Shown here piece after piece: positions 42,795 through 51,690 of a stretch of DNA of 64,000 bases. Every line of letters starts with the position of its first letter. Positions within the stretch are counted from its first letter, which is position 1. The notes beneath the pieces were generated by a model that did not search any database, was not told the origin of the DNA, and saw only the letters and a list, made by a program, of their open reading frames with translations. The position numbers and the translations under genes were made by a program. Source of the DNA: Azoarcus sp. KH32C (GTDB taxonomy: Bacteria; Pseudomonadota; Gammaproteobacteria; Burkholderiales; Rhodocyclaceae); NCBI RefSeq assembly GCF_000349945.1, contig NC_020516.1:4898001-4962000 (forward strand). The letters run 5' to 3'.

Positions 42795-44371
42795 TCGGCC
42801 GCCTGTCTGCGTGGGCGTTGCCGGACGGGCGCTCGCTCGGCAGCGAACTGCTGATCGGGCTGACGCTCGCGGTCGTCGTGCTGCCGCAGGCGATCGCGTT
42901 CTCGACGACGCTCGCCGGGCTGCCTTCCTATTTCGGCATCTACTGCGCGATCTGGGGCGTGCTCTTCTCCGCGCTGCTCAACCCCTCGCGGGTGTTCCAC
43001 GGCGGGCCCAACAGTACGCAGTCGGCGGTCGTCGGCGTGACGCTGTTGCCGGTCGCGCCGCAGTTCGGACCGGACTACATCGGCTGCGCGCTGACGCTCT
43101 TCCTGCTCGCCGGGCTGATCCAGCTGCTGTTTCTCGCGATCCGCCCGCTCGGCCGCATGCTCGACTTCGTCAGCGAGCCGGTCGCGAACGGCATGATTTG
43201 CGGCATCGGCGTGTACATGATCCTGAAGTCCTTCCCGACCTTCGCCGGCCTGCCGGTCAACACCCAGGTCGAATGGCGCCTGTGGATCGCGTGGCAGAGC
43301 TTTCTCGCCGTGCTCGAGATCGGCAACATGCACGCGATCCACATCGGCTTGCTCACGCTGGTGGTCACCATCGTCGCGCGGCAATTCCAGGCGCTACGCA
43401 ACTGGGGGATCCTGCTCGGCATCCTCGCGGGGACGCTGTATTCGCAGTACCTGAACGCACATTTCGGCCTCGGCGAGACGCTGGTCGAGCAGACCGCGAA
43501 CATCTCGCCGGCAGGCTTCGTGTATCCGTCGCTGCCGCTCTTCGCGCAGGAGGCGATGCCGGACATCATCGGCATCATCCCGGGCGCGGTCACGCTCGCG
43601 CTGCTGGGACTCTTTCAGACGGTCGCGGCGATGCGGATGATGAACCGCAAGAGCGGCCAGTTCGTCGATGCGCGTCACGGCATTTTCGCCGACGCGGTGA
43701 GCAACTGCGTGCTGCCCTTCATTTCCGCGCTGCCGACCTGCGCGTCCTTCAACCGGATGTCGCTGATGCAGGCGATGAACACCGGCAGCCGAATCGCCGC
43801 CGCCTCGTCAGCGCTGTTCCTGCTCGCGCTGGTGAGCTTCTTCGGCCAGTACATCGCGATCATCCCGGTGCCGGCGATGGCCGCGATCATCATGGTCGTC
43901 GGCGCCAACATGATCGACTGGTCGGACATCCGCGCGCACTTCGAGCACCGGCCGGAAGCGATCGTGTTCAGCGCATCCTTCCTGTCGGTGCATATCTTCG
44001 GCCTCTTCGGGGCGGTGATCTGCGGCTCGCTCTTGGCGCTCGCGTACGCGAAGTGGGAGAAGGCGCATCCGAACGTCAACCTCGAAGGCAACGTGCTGCG
44101 CATCCGCGGCAACATCTATTACGGCTCGCTGCCGGTGATCGAGTCGCTCTACCACCGCGCCAACAACGACCCGCGCTTCGAGGAACTGGTCGTCGATTTT
44201 TCGGCCGTCCATCACATCGATCCGGAAGGCATCCGCTGGCTGGCCGACGTGGGCAAGAACGACAAGGTGCGCCTGGCCGACCGCCGCAGCGGGCAGGACC
44301 GGCGCGGCGGCCAGCGCGGCCGCCCGAGCGGCCCCAACCGCAAGGACAGGCGCCGGCGTCAGGCGCTGTAG
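42791..44371 (+). CDS. SulP-family anion transporter with truncated STAS and Arg-rich tail
   Basis: A 526-residue inner-membrane transporter with the SulP core (residues 1-400, about 12-14 TM): PQAIAFSTTLAGLPSYFGIYCA near 34, NPSRVFHGGPNSTQSAVVG and PAMAAIIMVVGANMIDWSDI. SulP proteins move sulfate, bicarbonate or other anions. The C-terminal STAS domain is present but short (YYGSLPVIESLYHRANNDPRFEELVVDFS), followed by an unusual basic tail (DRRSGQDRRGGQRGRPSGPNRKDRR, near 496-520, in parts). It ends the five-gene operon starting at 38097. Confidence 0.88.
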   Translation: MIGRLSAWALPDGRSLGSELLIGLTLAVVVLPQAIAFSTTLAGLPSYFGIYCAIWGVLFSALLNPSRVFHGGPNSTQSAVVGVTLLPVAPQFGPDYIGCALTLFLLAGLIQLLFLAIRPLGRMLDFVSEPVANGMICGIGVYMILKSFPTFAGLPVNTQVEWRLWIAWQSFLAVLEIGNMHAIHIGLLTLVVTIVARQFQALRNWGILLGILAGTLYSQYLNAHFGLGETLVEQTANISPAGFVYPSLPLFAQEAMPDIIGIIPGAVTLALLGLFQTVAAMRMMNRKSGQFVDARHGIFADAVSNCVLPFISALPTCASFNRMSLMQAMNTGSRIAAASSALFLLALVSFFGQYIAIIPVPAMAAIIMVVGANMIDWSDIRAHFEHRPEAIVFSASFLSVHIFGLFGAVICGSLLALAYAKWEKAHPNVNLEGNVLRIRGNIYYGSLPVIESLYHRANNDPRFEELVVDFSAVHHIDPEGIRWLADVGKNDKVRLADRRSGQDRRGGQRGRPSGPNRKDRRRRQAL

Positions 44372-44438
44372 GCGCCCGAAGCGCGCGCCCGTCCGGCGCG
44401 GGTTAATATGCCATCGGTTAGGACTTGCGGCGGTCAGG

Positions 44439-46079
44439 ATGGCGCGGATACACCCCGATGGATGGCGGCAACTGCCGGCGAGCGGCGCGCTCGCGCGCGA
44501 GCTGGAAACGCTCGCGACGCTTGCCCAGGGCTTGCCGGACGACCACACGGTCTATCACGGCGTGCATTGGACGCGCGTGAATCGCGACCACGCGGTGTTC
44601 GGCGAGATCGACTTCATCATCGCCGGCCCGAGCGGCCGGCTGCTGCTGATCGAGCAGAAGTCCGGCTTCCTCGACGAGACGCCCGAAGGCCTCGTCAAGA
44701 CCTACACGAAGACGAAGAAGAACGTCAGCGCGCAAATGGCCCGCAGCGCCGACCACCTGCGCGAGCGCCTCGGCGCCTTCCTGAAAGGCCACGCGCCGCG
44801 GCTCGACGTGCTGCTCTATTGCCCCGACTACGTGGTGCGCCAGCCCGGTAGCGCCGGCATCGATCCGGCGCGCATCGTCGACGCGACCCGCCGCCCGCAT
44901 CTCGTTTCGATCGTGCAGAGTCTGTTGCGCGACGAGGTGCGCGACCGCATGGTGCTCGACAACATCGAGCGCTTTCTCGTCGATCAGCTGGAGCTCGTGC
45001 CCGAGGTCAATGCGATCGTCGGGCAGGCCGAAGCGCTTTACACGCGGCTCGCCGGCGGCCTCGCCGAATGGGCGCGGCGCATCGAGATGACGCCTTTCCG
45101 GTTGCGCGTGACCGGCACCGCCGGCAGCGGCAAGACGCAGCTCGCGCTGGCGGTGTTCCGCGATGCGCTCGCCGCCGGGCGCCGGCCGCTCTACGTCTGC
45201 TACAACCGCCCGCTCGCCGACCACATCGCGCTGATCGCCCCGCCCGGCGGCGAGATCGCGACCTTTCACCAGTTATGCGACCGCGTGCTGCGCGCGCACG
45301 GGCAGGTGCCGGATTTCACGCAGCCGGACGCGTTCGCGCGCCTGGAGGAAGCGTTCCGCGCGCTCGATCCGGGCGCAGCATGGCGTTTCGACGAGCTGAT
45401 CGTCGACGAGGGGCAGGACTTCCGCGAGGAGTGGCGCGACACCTTGCTGCGGCTGCTGCGGCCCGAGGGGCGGGCTTGGTGGCTGGAGGATCCGTTGCAG
45501 AACCTGTATGGGCGTCCGCCGGTCGATCTGCCGGGCTGGGTGCGGATTACGAGCGGACGCAATTACCGCAGTCCGACGGATATCGTCGGGGCACTCAACC
45601 GCATGCTGCCGCTCGCGGAGCCGCTGGAGGCGGGCAGTCCGCTTGCCGCGTCGGAGGTCGAGTTCTTCGTCTGGAAGGACGGGGCGCAGCTCGTCGAGGA
45701 GACCAAGCGGGCGATGACGCGCGCAATCGGCCTGGGCTTTCGCCGCGAGATGATCGCGACGGTCACTTTCCGCGGGCGCGAGCATTCGCTGTTCACGCCC
45801 TATGACCGGCTCGGCGCGCACCGGCTGAAGGCTTTCACCGGCCGCTACGATCTGCTCGGCAATCCGGTGTATTCGGATGGCGACTTCCTGATCGATTCGG
45901 TGTATCGCTTCAAGGGCCAGGCGGCACCTTGCGTGATCTTCACCGAGATCGACTTCGAGACGCTCGACGAGCTGACGGTGCGCAAGCTCTTCGTCGGCGC
46001 GACGCGCGCGAGCATGAAGCTGATCCTCGTGCTGTCGGAACGCGCGGCGGCCCAGCTGACAGCCGCGCTCGACGAGTAG
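44439..46079 (+). CDS. NERD-nuclease domain fused to UvrD/Rep-like helicase
   Basis: A 546-residue protein. Residues 30-130 carry a NERD nuclease-like domain with D58 and E72xK74 (EIDFI...LLLIEQKSG), a PD-(D/E)XK-like pattern. Residues 215-540 form an SF1 helicase core: Walker A GTAGSGKT (226-233, K232), Walker B LIVDEGQDF (D323-E324), later SVYRFKGQ and VGATRA motifs. The helicase lacks the large 2A/2B insertions of full UvrD, so it may not be processive. The role could be DNA repair or defence against foreign DNA. It stands alone between SulP and ProQ. Confidence 0.85.
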   Translation: MARIHPDGWRQLPASGALARELETLATLAQGLPDDHTVYHGVHWTRVNRDHAVFGEIDFIIAGPSGRLLLIEQKSGFLDETPEGLVKTYTKTKKNVSAQMARSADHLRERLGAFLKGHAPRLDVLLYCPDYVVRQPGSAGIDPARIVDATRRPHLVSIVQSLLRDEVRDRMVLDNIERFLVDQLELVPEVNAIVGQAEALYTRLAGGLAEWARRIEMTPFRLRVTGTAGSGKTQLALAVFRDALAAGRRPLYVCYNRPLADHIALIAPPGGEIATFHQLCDRVLRAHGQVPDFTQPDAFARLEEAFRALDPGAAWRFDELIVDEGQDFREEWRDTLLRLLRPEGRAWWLEDPLQNLYGRPPVDLPGWVRITSGRNYRSPTDIVGALNRMLPLAEPLEAGSPLAASEVEFFVWKDGAQLVEETKRAMTRAIGLGFRREMIATVTFRGREHSLFTPYDRLGAHRLKAFTGRYDLLGNPVYSDGDFLIDSVYRFKGQAAPCVIFTEIDFETLDELTVRKLFVGATRASMKLILVLSERAAAQLTAALDE

Positions 46080-46119
46080 GAAACCGGCCTCGTTCGCCGC
46101 CTGGCGGCGAGCGCGGCGC

Positions 46120-46599
46120 TCAGCGCTTGGCGAACTTGCCGACGAGCTGGGCGAGCTTTTCGGTCTTGCGGCGCTCGGCTTCTTCGGCTTCGCGCTGGGC
46201 CTTTTCCTGTTCGGCGGCGGCCTTCTTGCGTTTGGCGACTTCGGCGAAGCGTTCCTTGAGCGTCTGGCTGGCGTGCTGGCGCTGCTCTTCGGTGACCTCG
46301 CCGCTTTCCTGGCCATCGAGGTCGAAGCGCGCGGTGGCCTTCTCAACCGACTTGAGGTACTTGGTCGTCGCAGTGTGGATGCGCATCGCGTTGCGGATGA
46401 CCTTGCGGTCGACGTCCGGGAAGCGTTCGGCGACGGCTTTGTCGATGCGGAGCGCGAGCGGTTTGACCTCGCGGAAGGTCGGCGAGGTTTCCTGAAGCTT
46501 CAGCAGCAGGCCGCGGGCGTCGAGGCTGGACTTGGAGACAGCGGGAGTCTTGGCGACGGCTTCTTCGGCTTGGGCTTCGGGAGTGGTTTCGTTAGTCAT
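46120..46599 (-). CDS. ProQ/FinO-family RNA-binding protein
   Basis: A 159-residue RNA chaperone candidate. The FinO domain spans about residues 20-100 (ARGLLLKLQETSPTFREVKPLALRIDKAVAERFPDVDRKVIRNAMRIHTATTKYLKSV, in parts), and the C-terminus is a charged helical tail (KERFAEVAKRKKAAAEQEKAQREAEEAERRK) that probably forms a coiled coil and binds RNA non-specifically. Such proteins stabilise sRNA-mRNA pairs. Start at MTNETTPEAQ. It is convergent with the helicase gene. Confidence 0.88.
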   Translation of the reverse strand: MTNETTPEAQAEEAVAKTPAVSKSSLDARGLLLKLQETSPTFREVKPLALRIDKAVAERFPDVDRKVIRNAMRIHTATTKYLKSVEKATARFDLDGQESGEVTEEQRQHASQTLKERFAEVAKRKKAAAEQEKAQREAEEAERRKTEKLAQLVGKFAKR

Positions 46600-46741
46600 C
46601 TCGGGTAGCAACGGGAACTGCGGACGAAAAACGGCATCATCGCATGAAATGCGGGGTTCTGGCGGGGGTGTGGTTACTGCGCCACCGCAGGAGAGTCGGA
46701 CGGTTGCTGGGGTATCGCTGCACCATCACGGCGGCGCGGCG

Positions 46742-46962
46742 ACGGCATCGAGCGCTGTTGCCGTCGAATTCGGCTGCCGGGCAGACGCTCGCGGCCTTCG
46801 GCTTCCCGGAGCAGGACGGGCCGCGGGGGCGGCGACGCAAACTCGGGCGCGTCGCGCCCTCAGACATGCGTCGCCTTGTTTCCCCCGCAACCCATCCCGC
46901 TCCGGCGCTCACGACAGCCCGCCATCCGAATTCGACGGCGCGCTCGATACCACCGCCGTGCC
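46742..46962. repeat. nested palindromic element between fdsA and proQ
   Basis: The 375 bases between these genes hold several nested inverted repeats. The outer arms are GCCGTCGAATTCGG (46760-46773) and CCGAATTCGACGGC (46926-46939), perfect over 14 bases. Imperfect similarity continues outward and inward (ATCGAGCGC on both sides; CGGGCAGACGCTCG against CGGGCTGTCGTGAGCG). Inside lie GGCGACGCA (46831-46839) with TGCGTCGCC (46867-46875), and a central GGGCGC-GTC-GCGCCC (46845-46859). This could be a REP/MITE-like element or a cruciform/terminator. No gene is supported inside it. Confidence 0.7.
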
Positions 46963-46974
46963 GGGTGAGCGGTG

Positions 46975-49842
46975 TCAGGGCTGGACGGAATTTTCCGGGC
47001 TGAGCTTGACGGCGCAATACTTGAACTCGGGGATTTTGCCGAAGGGGTCGAGGGCGGGCTGGGTCAGGAGGTTCGCGGCGGCTTCGACGTAGCAGAAGGG
47101 CATGAAGATCGAACCCTTCTGCATCGCGCGGTCGGCGCGGGCTTCGAGCGTAATCGCGCCGCGACGGGTTTCGAGTTTTACCTTTGCGCCGGAAGCAATG
47201 CCCTGCCCGGCTAGGTCGTCGGGGTGGACGGAGCACCACGGCAGCGGCTCCAGCGCGTCGAGGACGTTGGCGCGGCGCGTCATCGAGCCGGTGTGCCAGT
47301 GTTCGAGCACGCGGCCGGTGGTGAGCACCATGGGGTAGTCGGCGTCGGGGAGTTCCGCGGCAGGGAGCGGCGTGACGGGGACGAAGCGGGCGCGGCCGTC
47401 GGCGGTCGGGAAGTCGGTCTCGAACAGCACCGGATGAGACGGGCCGTCTTCGGTGAATTTCGGGGCGATCACTGCGCTTTCGGCTTCGAGCTGGGCCCAA
47501 GTGATGCCGGCGTAGCTGGGCATCGCGTGGCGCAGTTCGTCGAAGATCTCGGCGGGGCCGGCGTAATTCCACGCGAGGCCGAGGCGTTGGGCGATCTGCT
47601 GGATGATCCACCAGTCGGGGCGGGCGTCGCCGGGCAGCGGCAGGACCGGTTGCGAGAGCTGCACGAGGCGATCGGTGTTGGTGAAGCTGCCGGTCTTTTC
47701 CATCAGGCTGGAGGCGGGCAGGATCACGTCGGCGAGCATCGCCGTCTCGGTGAGGAAGAGGTCCTGCACGACGAGGTGTTCGAGGCCGCCGAGCGCGGCG
47801 CGGGCGTGCGCGAGATCGGGGTCGGACATCGCGGGGTTCTCGCCTTCGATGTACATGCCGCGGATGTCGCCGGCGAGCGCGGCGTCCATGATCTCGACGA
47901 CCGTGAGGCCGGGTTTGTCGGAGAGCGGCGTGTCCCACAGCGCCTCGAATTTCGCGCGGATGGCCGGATCGGCGACGCGCTGGTAGTCCGGGAACATCAT
48001 CGGGATGAGGCCGGCGTCGGACGCGCCCTGCACGTTGTTCTGCCCCCGCAGCGGGTGCAGCCCGGTACCGCGGCGGCCGATCTGGCCGGTCATCAGCGCG
48101 AGCGCGATCAGGCAGCGCGAGTTGTCGGTGCCATGGATGTGCTGCGAGATGCCCATGCCCCAGAAGATGATGCTGTTGGGGCCTTTCGCGTAGAGACGGG
48201 CGACTTCGCGCGCGGTCTCGGCGGGGATGCCGGTGATCGCCTCGACGCGTTCGGGCGGGAATGCGAGCGCGGCGGCGCGGAAAGCGTCGAAGCCTTCGGT
48301 GCGCGCGGCGATGAAGACCTCGTCGGTGAGCCCTTCCTCGATGATCACGCAGGCGAGCGACAGCAAGAGCGTGACGTCGGCGTCGGGGCGGAACTGCAGG
48401 AAGCGGTAGGCGTGGCGCGCGAGCGGGGTTTCGCGCGGGTCCATCAGGATCAGCTTCGCGCCGCGTTCGGCGGCATTCTTCATGAAGGACGCGGCGACCG
48501 GGTGGTTCGCGGCCGGATTCGCGCCGATGACGATCATCACGTCGGCGAATTCGACGTCGCGCACGGGGTTGGACACGGCGCCCGAGCCGATGCCTTCGAG
48601 CAGCGCCGCGACGGACGACGCGTGGCACAGCCGCGTGCAGTGATCGACGTTGTGGGTGCCGAAGCCGGTGCGGACGAGCTTCTGGAAGAGGTAGGCCTCC
48701 TCGTTGCTGCCTTTCGCGGAGCCGAAGCCCGCGAGCGCGTGCGGCCCATGGGCGGCCTTGATGCGGGCGAGGCCCGCGGCGGCGGCGTCGAGCGCCTCCT
48801 CCCAGCTCGCTTCGCGGAAGGCGGCAAGCGGGTTGGCGGGGTCGAGGTCGACGGATTTCGGGATGCCGGGCTTGCGGATCAGCGGGGTGGCCAGGCGGTG
48901 CGCATGGCGCGGGTAGCCGAAGCCGTAGCGGCCTTTCACGCACAGGCGGCCGGCGTTCGCCGGGCCGTCGCGGCCGACGACGTGGATGATCTTCGCGTCC
49001 GGGCCCTCGCCGGCAACGTGGTAGGTCGTCTGGCAGCCGACGCCGCAGTAGGGGCAGAGGGAATCGATCGCGCGGGTTTCAGAAATCGGGGCGGCCGCCG
49101 GCGCCGCGACGACGGGAGCCGCAGGCGGAGCCGACACTGCAACTGGCTTCTCGGCGAAGGCACCGCGGGCGGAAAGCAGTTCGGGGCCGGCGATGGTCTT
49201 GCCCAGCATGTCGGCGAGCGCCGCAGGCAGCAGCGCCCCGGTCGGGCAGGCCTGCACACATTCGCCGCAGCCGACACAGGAGGAGGTGCCCATCGGGTCG
49301 CCGAAGTCGAACACGATCGCGGTGTCGGCACCGCGGCGCGCGAGGCCGATCACATCATTGACCTGCTCCTCGCGGCAGGCGCGCAGGCAGCGCGTGCACT
49401 GGATGCAGGCGGCGAGGTTCACGGCGATGCCAGGGTGGCTGCGGTCGGGAACCGGTTGCGCACGCGGCGCGAAGCGGCTGTCCTTCACGCCGAGCTCCTC
49501 GCACCAGTGCGCGAGTTCGGAGTCGGGCTTCTCGGCCTCAGCCGGCACGTCGGCACGCAGCAGCTCCAGCACCATACGCTGTGAGGCGCGGGCGCGTTCG
49601 CTTTCGGCCTTCACCTTCATGCCGGGCTTGGGCGCGCGGCAGCACGACGGCGCGAGCACGCGCTCGCCGTCGATCTCGACGACGCAGGCGCGACAGTTAC
49701 CGTCGGCGCGCAGGCCGTCCGTGTAGCAGAGATGCGGGATGTCGGTGCCGGCGCGGCGCGCGGCCTGCAGGATCGATTCGCCGGGGGCGGCGTCGATTTC
49801 GCGGCCGTCGAGTTCGAAGCGGATCATGTCGGCGGCGTTCAT
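46975..49842 (-). CDS. fdsA: NAD-dependent formate dehydrogenase, molybdenum (alpha) subunit
   Basis: A 955-residue soluble catalytic subunit that oxidises formate to CO2 at a bis-molybdopterin centre. N-terminal [2Fe-2S] Cys lie in CYTDGLRADGNCRACVVEID, then come the [4Fe-4S] segments CIQCTRCLRACREEQVND and CVGCGECVQACPTGAL, and the catalytic cluster CPYCGVGCQ...LCVKGR. The Mo ligand is Cys in HCTRLCHASS (no in-frame TGA, so not selenocysteine). The remaining 600 residues are the molybdopterin domains (GANPAANHPVAASFM; MYIEGENPAMSDPD). It shares bases with the fdsGB stop. fdsC and fdsD are not adjacent. Confidence 0.93.
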   Translation of the reverse strand: MNAADMIRFELDGREIDAAPGESILQAARRAGTDIPHLCYTDGLRADGNCRACVVEIDGERVLAPSCCRAPKPGMKVKAESERARASQRMVLELLRADVPAEAEKPDSELAHWCEELGVKDSRFAPRAQPVPDRSHPGIAVNLAACIQCTRCLRACREEQVNDVIGLARRGADTAIVFDFGDPMGTSSCVGCGECVQACPTGALLPAALADMLGKTIAGPELLSARGAFAEKPVAVSAPPAAPVVAAPAAAPISETRAIDSLCPYCGVGCQTTYHVAGEGPDAKIIHVVGRDGPANAGRLCVKGRYGFGYPRHAHRLATPLIRKPGIPKSVDLDPANPLAAFREASWEEALDAAAAGLARIKAAHGPHALAGFGSAKGSNEEAYLFQKLVRTGFGTHNVDHCTRLCHASSVAALLEGIGSGAVSNPVRDVEFADVMIVIGANPAANHPVAASFMKNAAERGAKLILMDPRETPLARHAYRFLQFRPDADVTLLLSLACVIIEEGLTDEVFIAARTEGFDAFRAAALAFPPERVEAITGIPAETAREVARLYAKGPNSIIFWGMGISQHIHGTDNSRCLIALALMTGQIGRRGTGLHPLRGQNNVQGASDAGLIPMMFPDYQRVADPAIRAKFEALWDTPLSDKPGLTVVEIMDAALAGDIRGMYIEGENPAMSDPDLAHARAALGGLEHLVVQDLFLTETAMLADVILPASSLMEKTGSFTNTDRLVQLSQPVLPLPGDARPDWWIIQQIAQRLGLAWNYAGPAEIFDELRHAMPSYAGITWAQLEAESAVIAPKFTEDGPSHPVLFETDFPTADGRARFVPVTPLPAAELPDADYPMVLTTGRVLEHWHTGSMTRRANVLDALEPLPWCSVHPDDLAGQGIASGAKVKLETRRGAITLEARADRAMQKGSIFMPFCYVEAAANLLTQPALDPFGKIPEFKYCAVKLSPENSVQP

Positions 49843-51638
49843 GCTGCGCCCTCCTCTTTTGCAGCGCCGACCTCGTGCGGGAAGAAACGCAGCACCGATT
49901 GCATCGGGTTCGGCGCGGCCTGGCCGAGGCCGCAGATCGAGGCGTCCATCATCGTCTTTCCGAGTTCGGTCAGCAGCCCGGCATCCCATTCGGGGACCTT
50001 CATTAGCTCGGCCGCCTTCGCGGTGCCGACACGACAGGGCGTGCATTGGCCGCAGGATTCGTGCGCGAAGAATTCCATCGCGTTCTCGGCCAGCAGGCGC
50101 GCCTTGTCGTGCTGCGAGAACACGACGATCGCGGCCGAGCCGATGAAGCAGCCGTAGGGCGCCAGCGTGTCGAAGTCGAGCGGCACGTCGGCCAGGCGCG
50201 CCGGCAGGATGCCGCCCGAGGCGCCGCCGGGGAAATAGCCGTAGAGCTCGTGCCCGGGGAGCATACCGCCGCAGTGCTCGTCGATCAGTTCGCGCAGCGT
50301 GATGCCGGCGTCGGTCACGACGACACCGGGCTTCGCGACGCGGCCGCTGACCGAGAAACTCCTGAGGCCCTTGCGGCCGTTGCGGCCGTGGCTCGCGAAC
50401 CAGTCGCCGCCGCGTTCGACGATGTCCCTGACCCACCACAGCGTTTCGAGGTTGTGCTCGAGCGTCGGGCGGCCGAAGAGGCCGACTTCGGCGACGTAGG
50501 GCGGGCGCAGCCGCGGCATGCCGCGCTTGCCTTCGATCGACTCGATCATCGCCGACTCTTCGCCGCAGACGTAGGCGCCGGCGCCGCGGCGCAGCTCGAT
50601 CGGCGGCAGGTCCGGCCACTCGGCGCGAACGCGATCGAGTTCTTCCGCGAGCATCCGCCGCAACGCGGGGTATTCGTCGCGGATGTAGATCCAGATGCCC
50701 GCGATGCCGACGACGCGCGCGGCAATCAGCATGCCTTCGATGAAGCGGTGCGGGTCGGCCGCGAGGTAGTGGCGGTCCTTGAAAGTGCCGGGCTCGCCCT
50801 CGTCGATGTTCACCGCCATGTTACGCGGCGCGGGCTGGGCAGCGACGGTGCGCCACTTGCGGGAGGCCGGAAAACCCGCTCCGCCGAGGCCGCGCAGGCC
50901 GGCGCCGTCGAGCGCCTCAATGATCGATTCGGGAGCGCGTCCGCCACTACGGATCGCCTCCCACAGCCGGTAGCCGCCCGCCACGCGGTAGGCGTCAAAG
51001 CGGATCGCGTCCGGCTGCGCCTCCTCGCGCTCGCCGCTGGCAACGACCGCGGCGACCTTGTCGGCATCCGCATTCAAGACGGGACTCTGCCCCACGACCG
51101 CAACCGGCGCGCTGTCGCAGCGGCCGACACAGGGCACGCGCTGCACACGCACGTCCGCGCCGAGGCGGGATGCGAGCGATGCGGCCAATTCCGCCCCGCC
51201 CGCCATCGCACAGCCGAGCGAATCGCAGACACGCACCGTCAGGCTCGGCGGCGCTTCCCCGCCGGCCGGGACGAAATCGAAGTGATGGTAGAAGGTCGCG
51301 ACCTCGAACACCTCGGCGCGCGCGAGCTTGAGTGCCTCGGCGAGCGCCGCGAGGTGGTCGGAAAAGAGCGCGCCATGGGCGTCCTGCAGGCGGTGCAGGT
51401 ATTCGATCAGGCGGTCCGCGCGCGGCGAAATGCCGGCATCGAGGTCCGGCGCGAGCGCCGCGGCAGCCGCAGCCAGAGCGGATTCGGGCAACGGTTCGCG
51501 CTTGCGGCCGCGCTCCCCGCCACCCTTTCCGACTTTTCCACCACGACCTCCTCCTAAACCCTCGCGCGAGGCATCGGCGCGGCCGCCCTGCCCTGCCTGT
51601 CCGCTGGCCCTGCCTTCGTGATCCACGATATTCGTCAT
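49839..51638 (-). CDS. formate dehydrogenase diaphorase, fused FdsG-FdsB
   Basis: A 599-residue protein combining what are usually two genes. Residues 50-190 are the NuoE/FdsG-like [2Fe-2S] domain (Cys in CDSLGCAMAG near 138-143 and PCVGRCDSA near 170-174). Residues 200-580 are the NuoF/FdsB-like FMN/NADH domain (GLRGLGGAGFPASRKW, CGEESAMIESIEGKRG, ESCGQCTPCRVGT for [4Fe-4S]). It passes electrons from FdsA to NAD+. The first 47 residues are a Gly/Arg-rich low-complexity leader (GGRGGKVGKGGGERGRKR), of uncertain start and purpose. The order fdsGB-fdsA differs from the fdsGBACD order known in Cupriavidus. Confidence 0.9.
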   Translation of the reverse strand: MTNIVDHEGRASGQAGQGGRADASREGLGGGRGGKVGKGGGERGRKREPLPESALAAAAAALAPDLDAGISPRADRLIEYLHRLQDAHGALFSDHLAALAEALKLARAEVFEVATFYHHFDFVPAGGEAPPSLTVRVCDSLGCAMAGGAELAASLASRLGADVRVQRVPCVGRCDSAPVAVVGQSPVLNADADKVAAVVASGEREEAQPDAIRFDAYRVAGGYRLWEAIRSGGRAPESIIEALDGAGLRGLGGAGFPASRKWRTVAAQPAPRNMAVNIDEGEPGTFKDRHYLAADPHRFIEGMLIAARVVGIAGIWIYIRDEYPALRRMLAEELDRVRAEWPDLPPIELRRGAGAYVCGEESAMIESIEGKRGMPRLRPPYVAEVGLFGRPTLEHNLETLWWVRDIVERGGDWFASHGRNGRKGLRSFSVSGRVAKPGVVVTDAGITLRELIDEHCGGMLPGHELYGYFPGGASGGILPARLADVPLDFDTLAPYGCFIGSAAIVVFSQHDKARLLAENAMEFFAHESCGQCTPCRVGTAKAAELMKVPEWDAGLLTELGKTMMDASICGLGQAAPNPMQSVLRFFPHEVGAAKEEGAA

Positions 51639-51690
51639 GCTGTTCGCCGTATTTGCCGTTGCGCCGCGTCACCGCGCGGAATGGATGCCC

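Noticed and set aside
47224..49584. 786-codon frame on the + strand antisense to fdsA
   Set aside because: The sense strand encodes intact formate dehydrogenase motifs; the antisense product is low-complexity and unlike any protein.
46975..49842. Selenocysteine in the formate dehydrogenase
   Set aside because: The catalytic position is a Cys codon in HCTRLCHASS, with no in-frame TGA.
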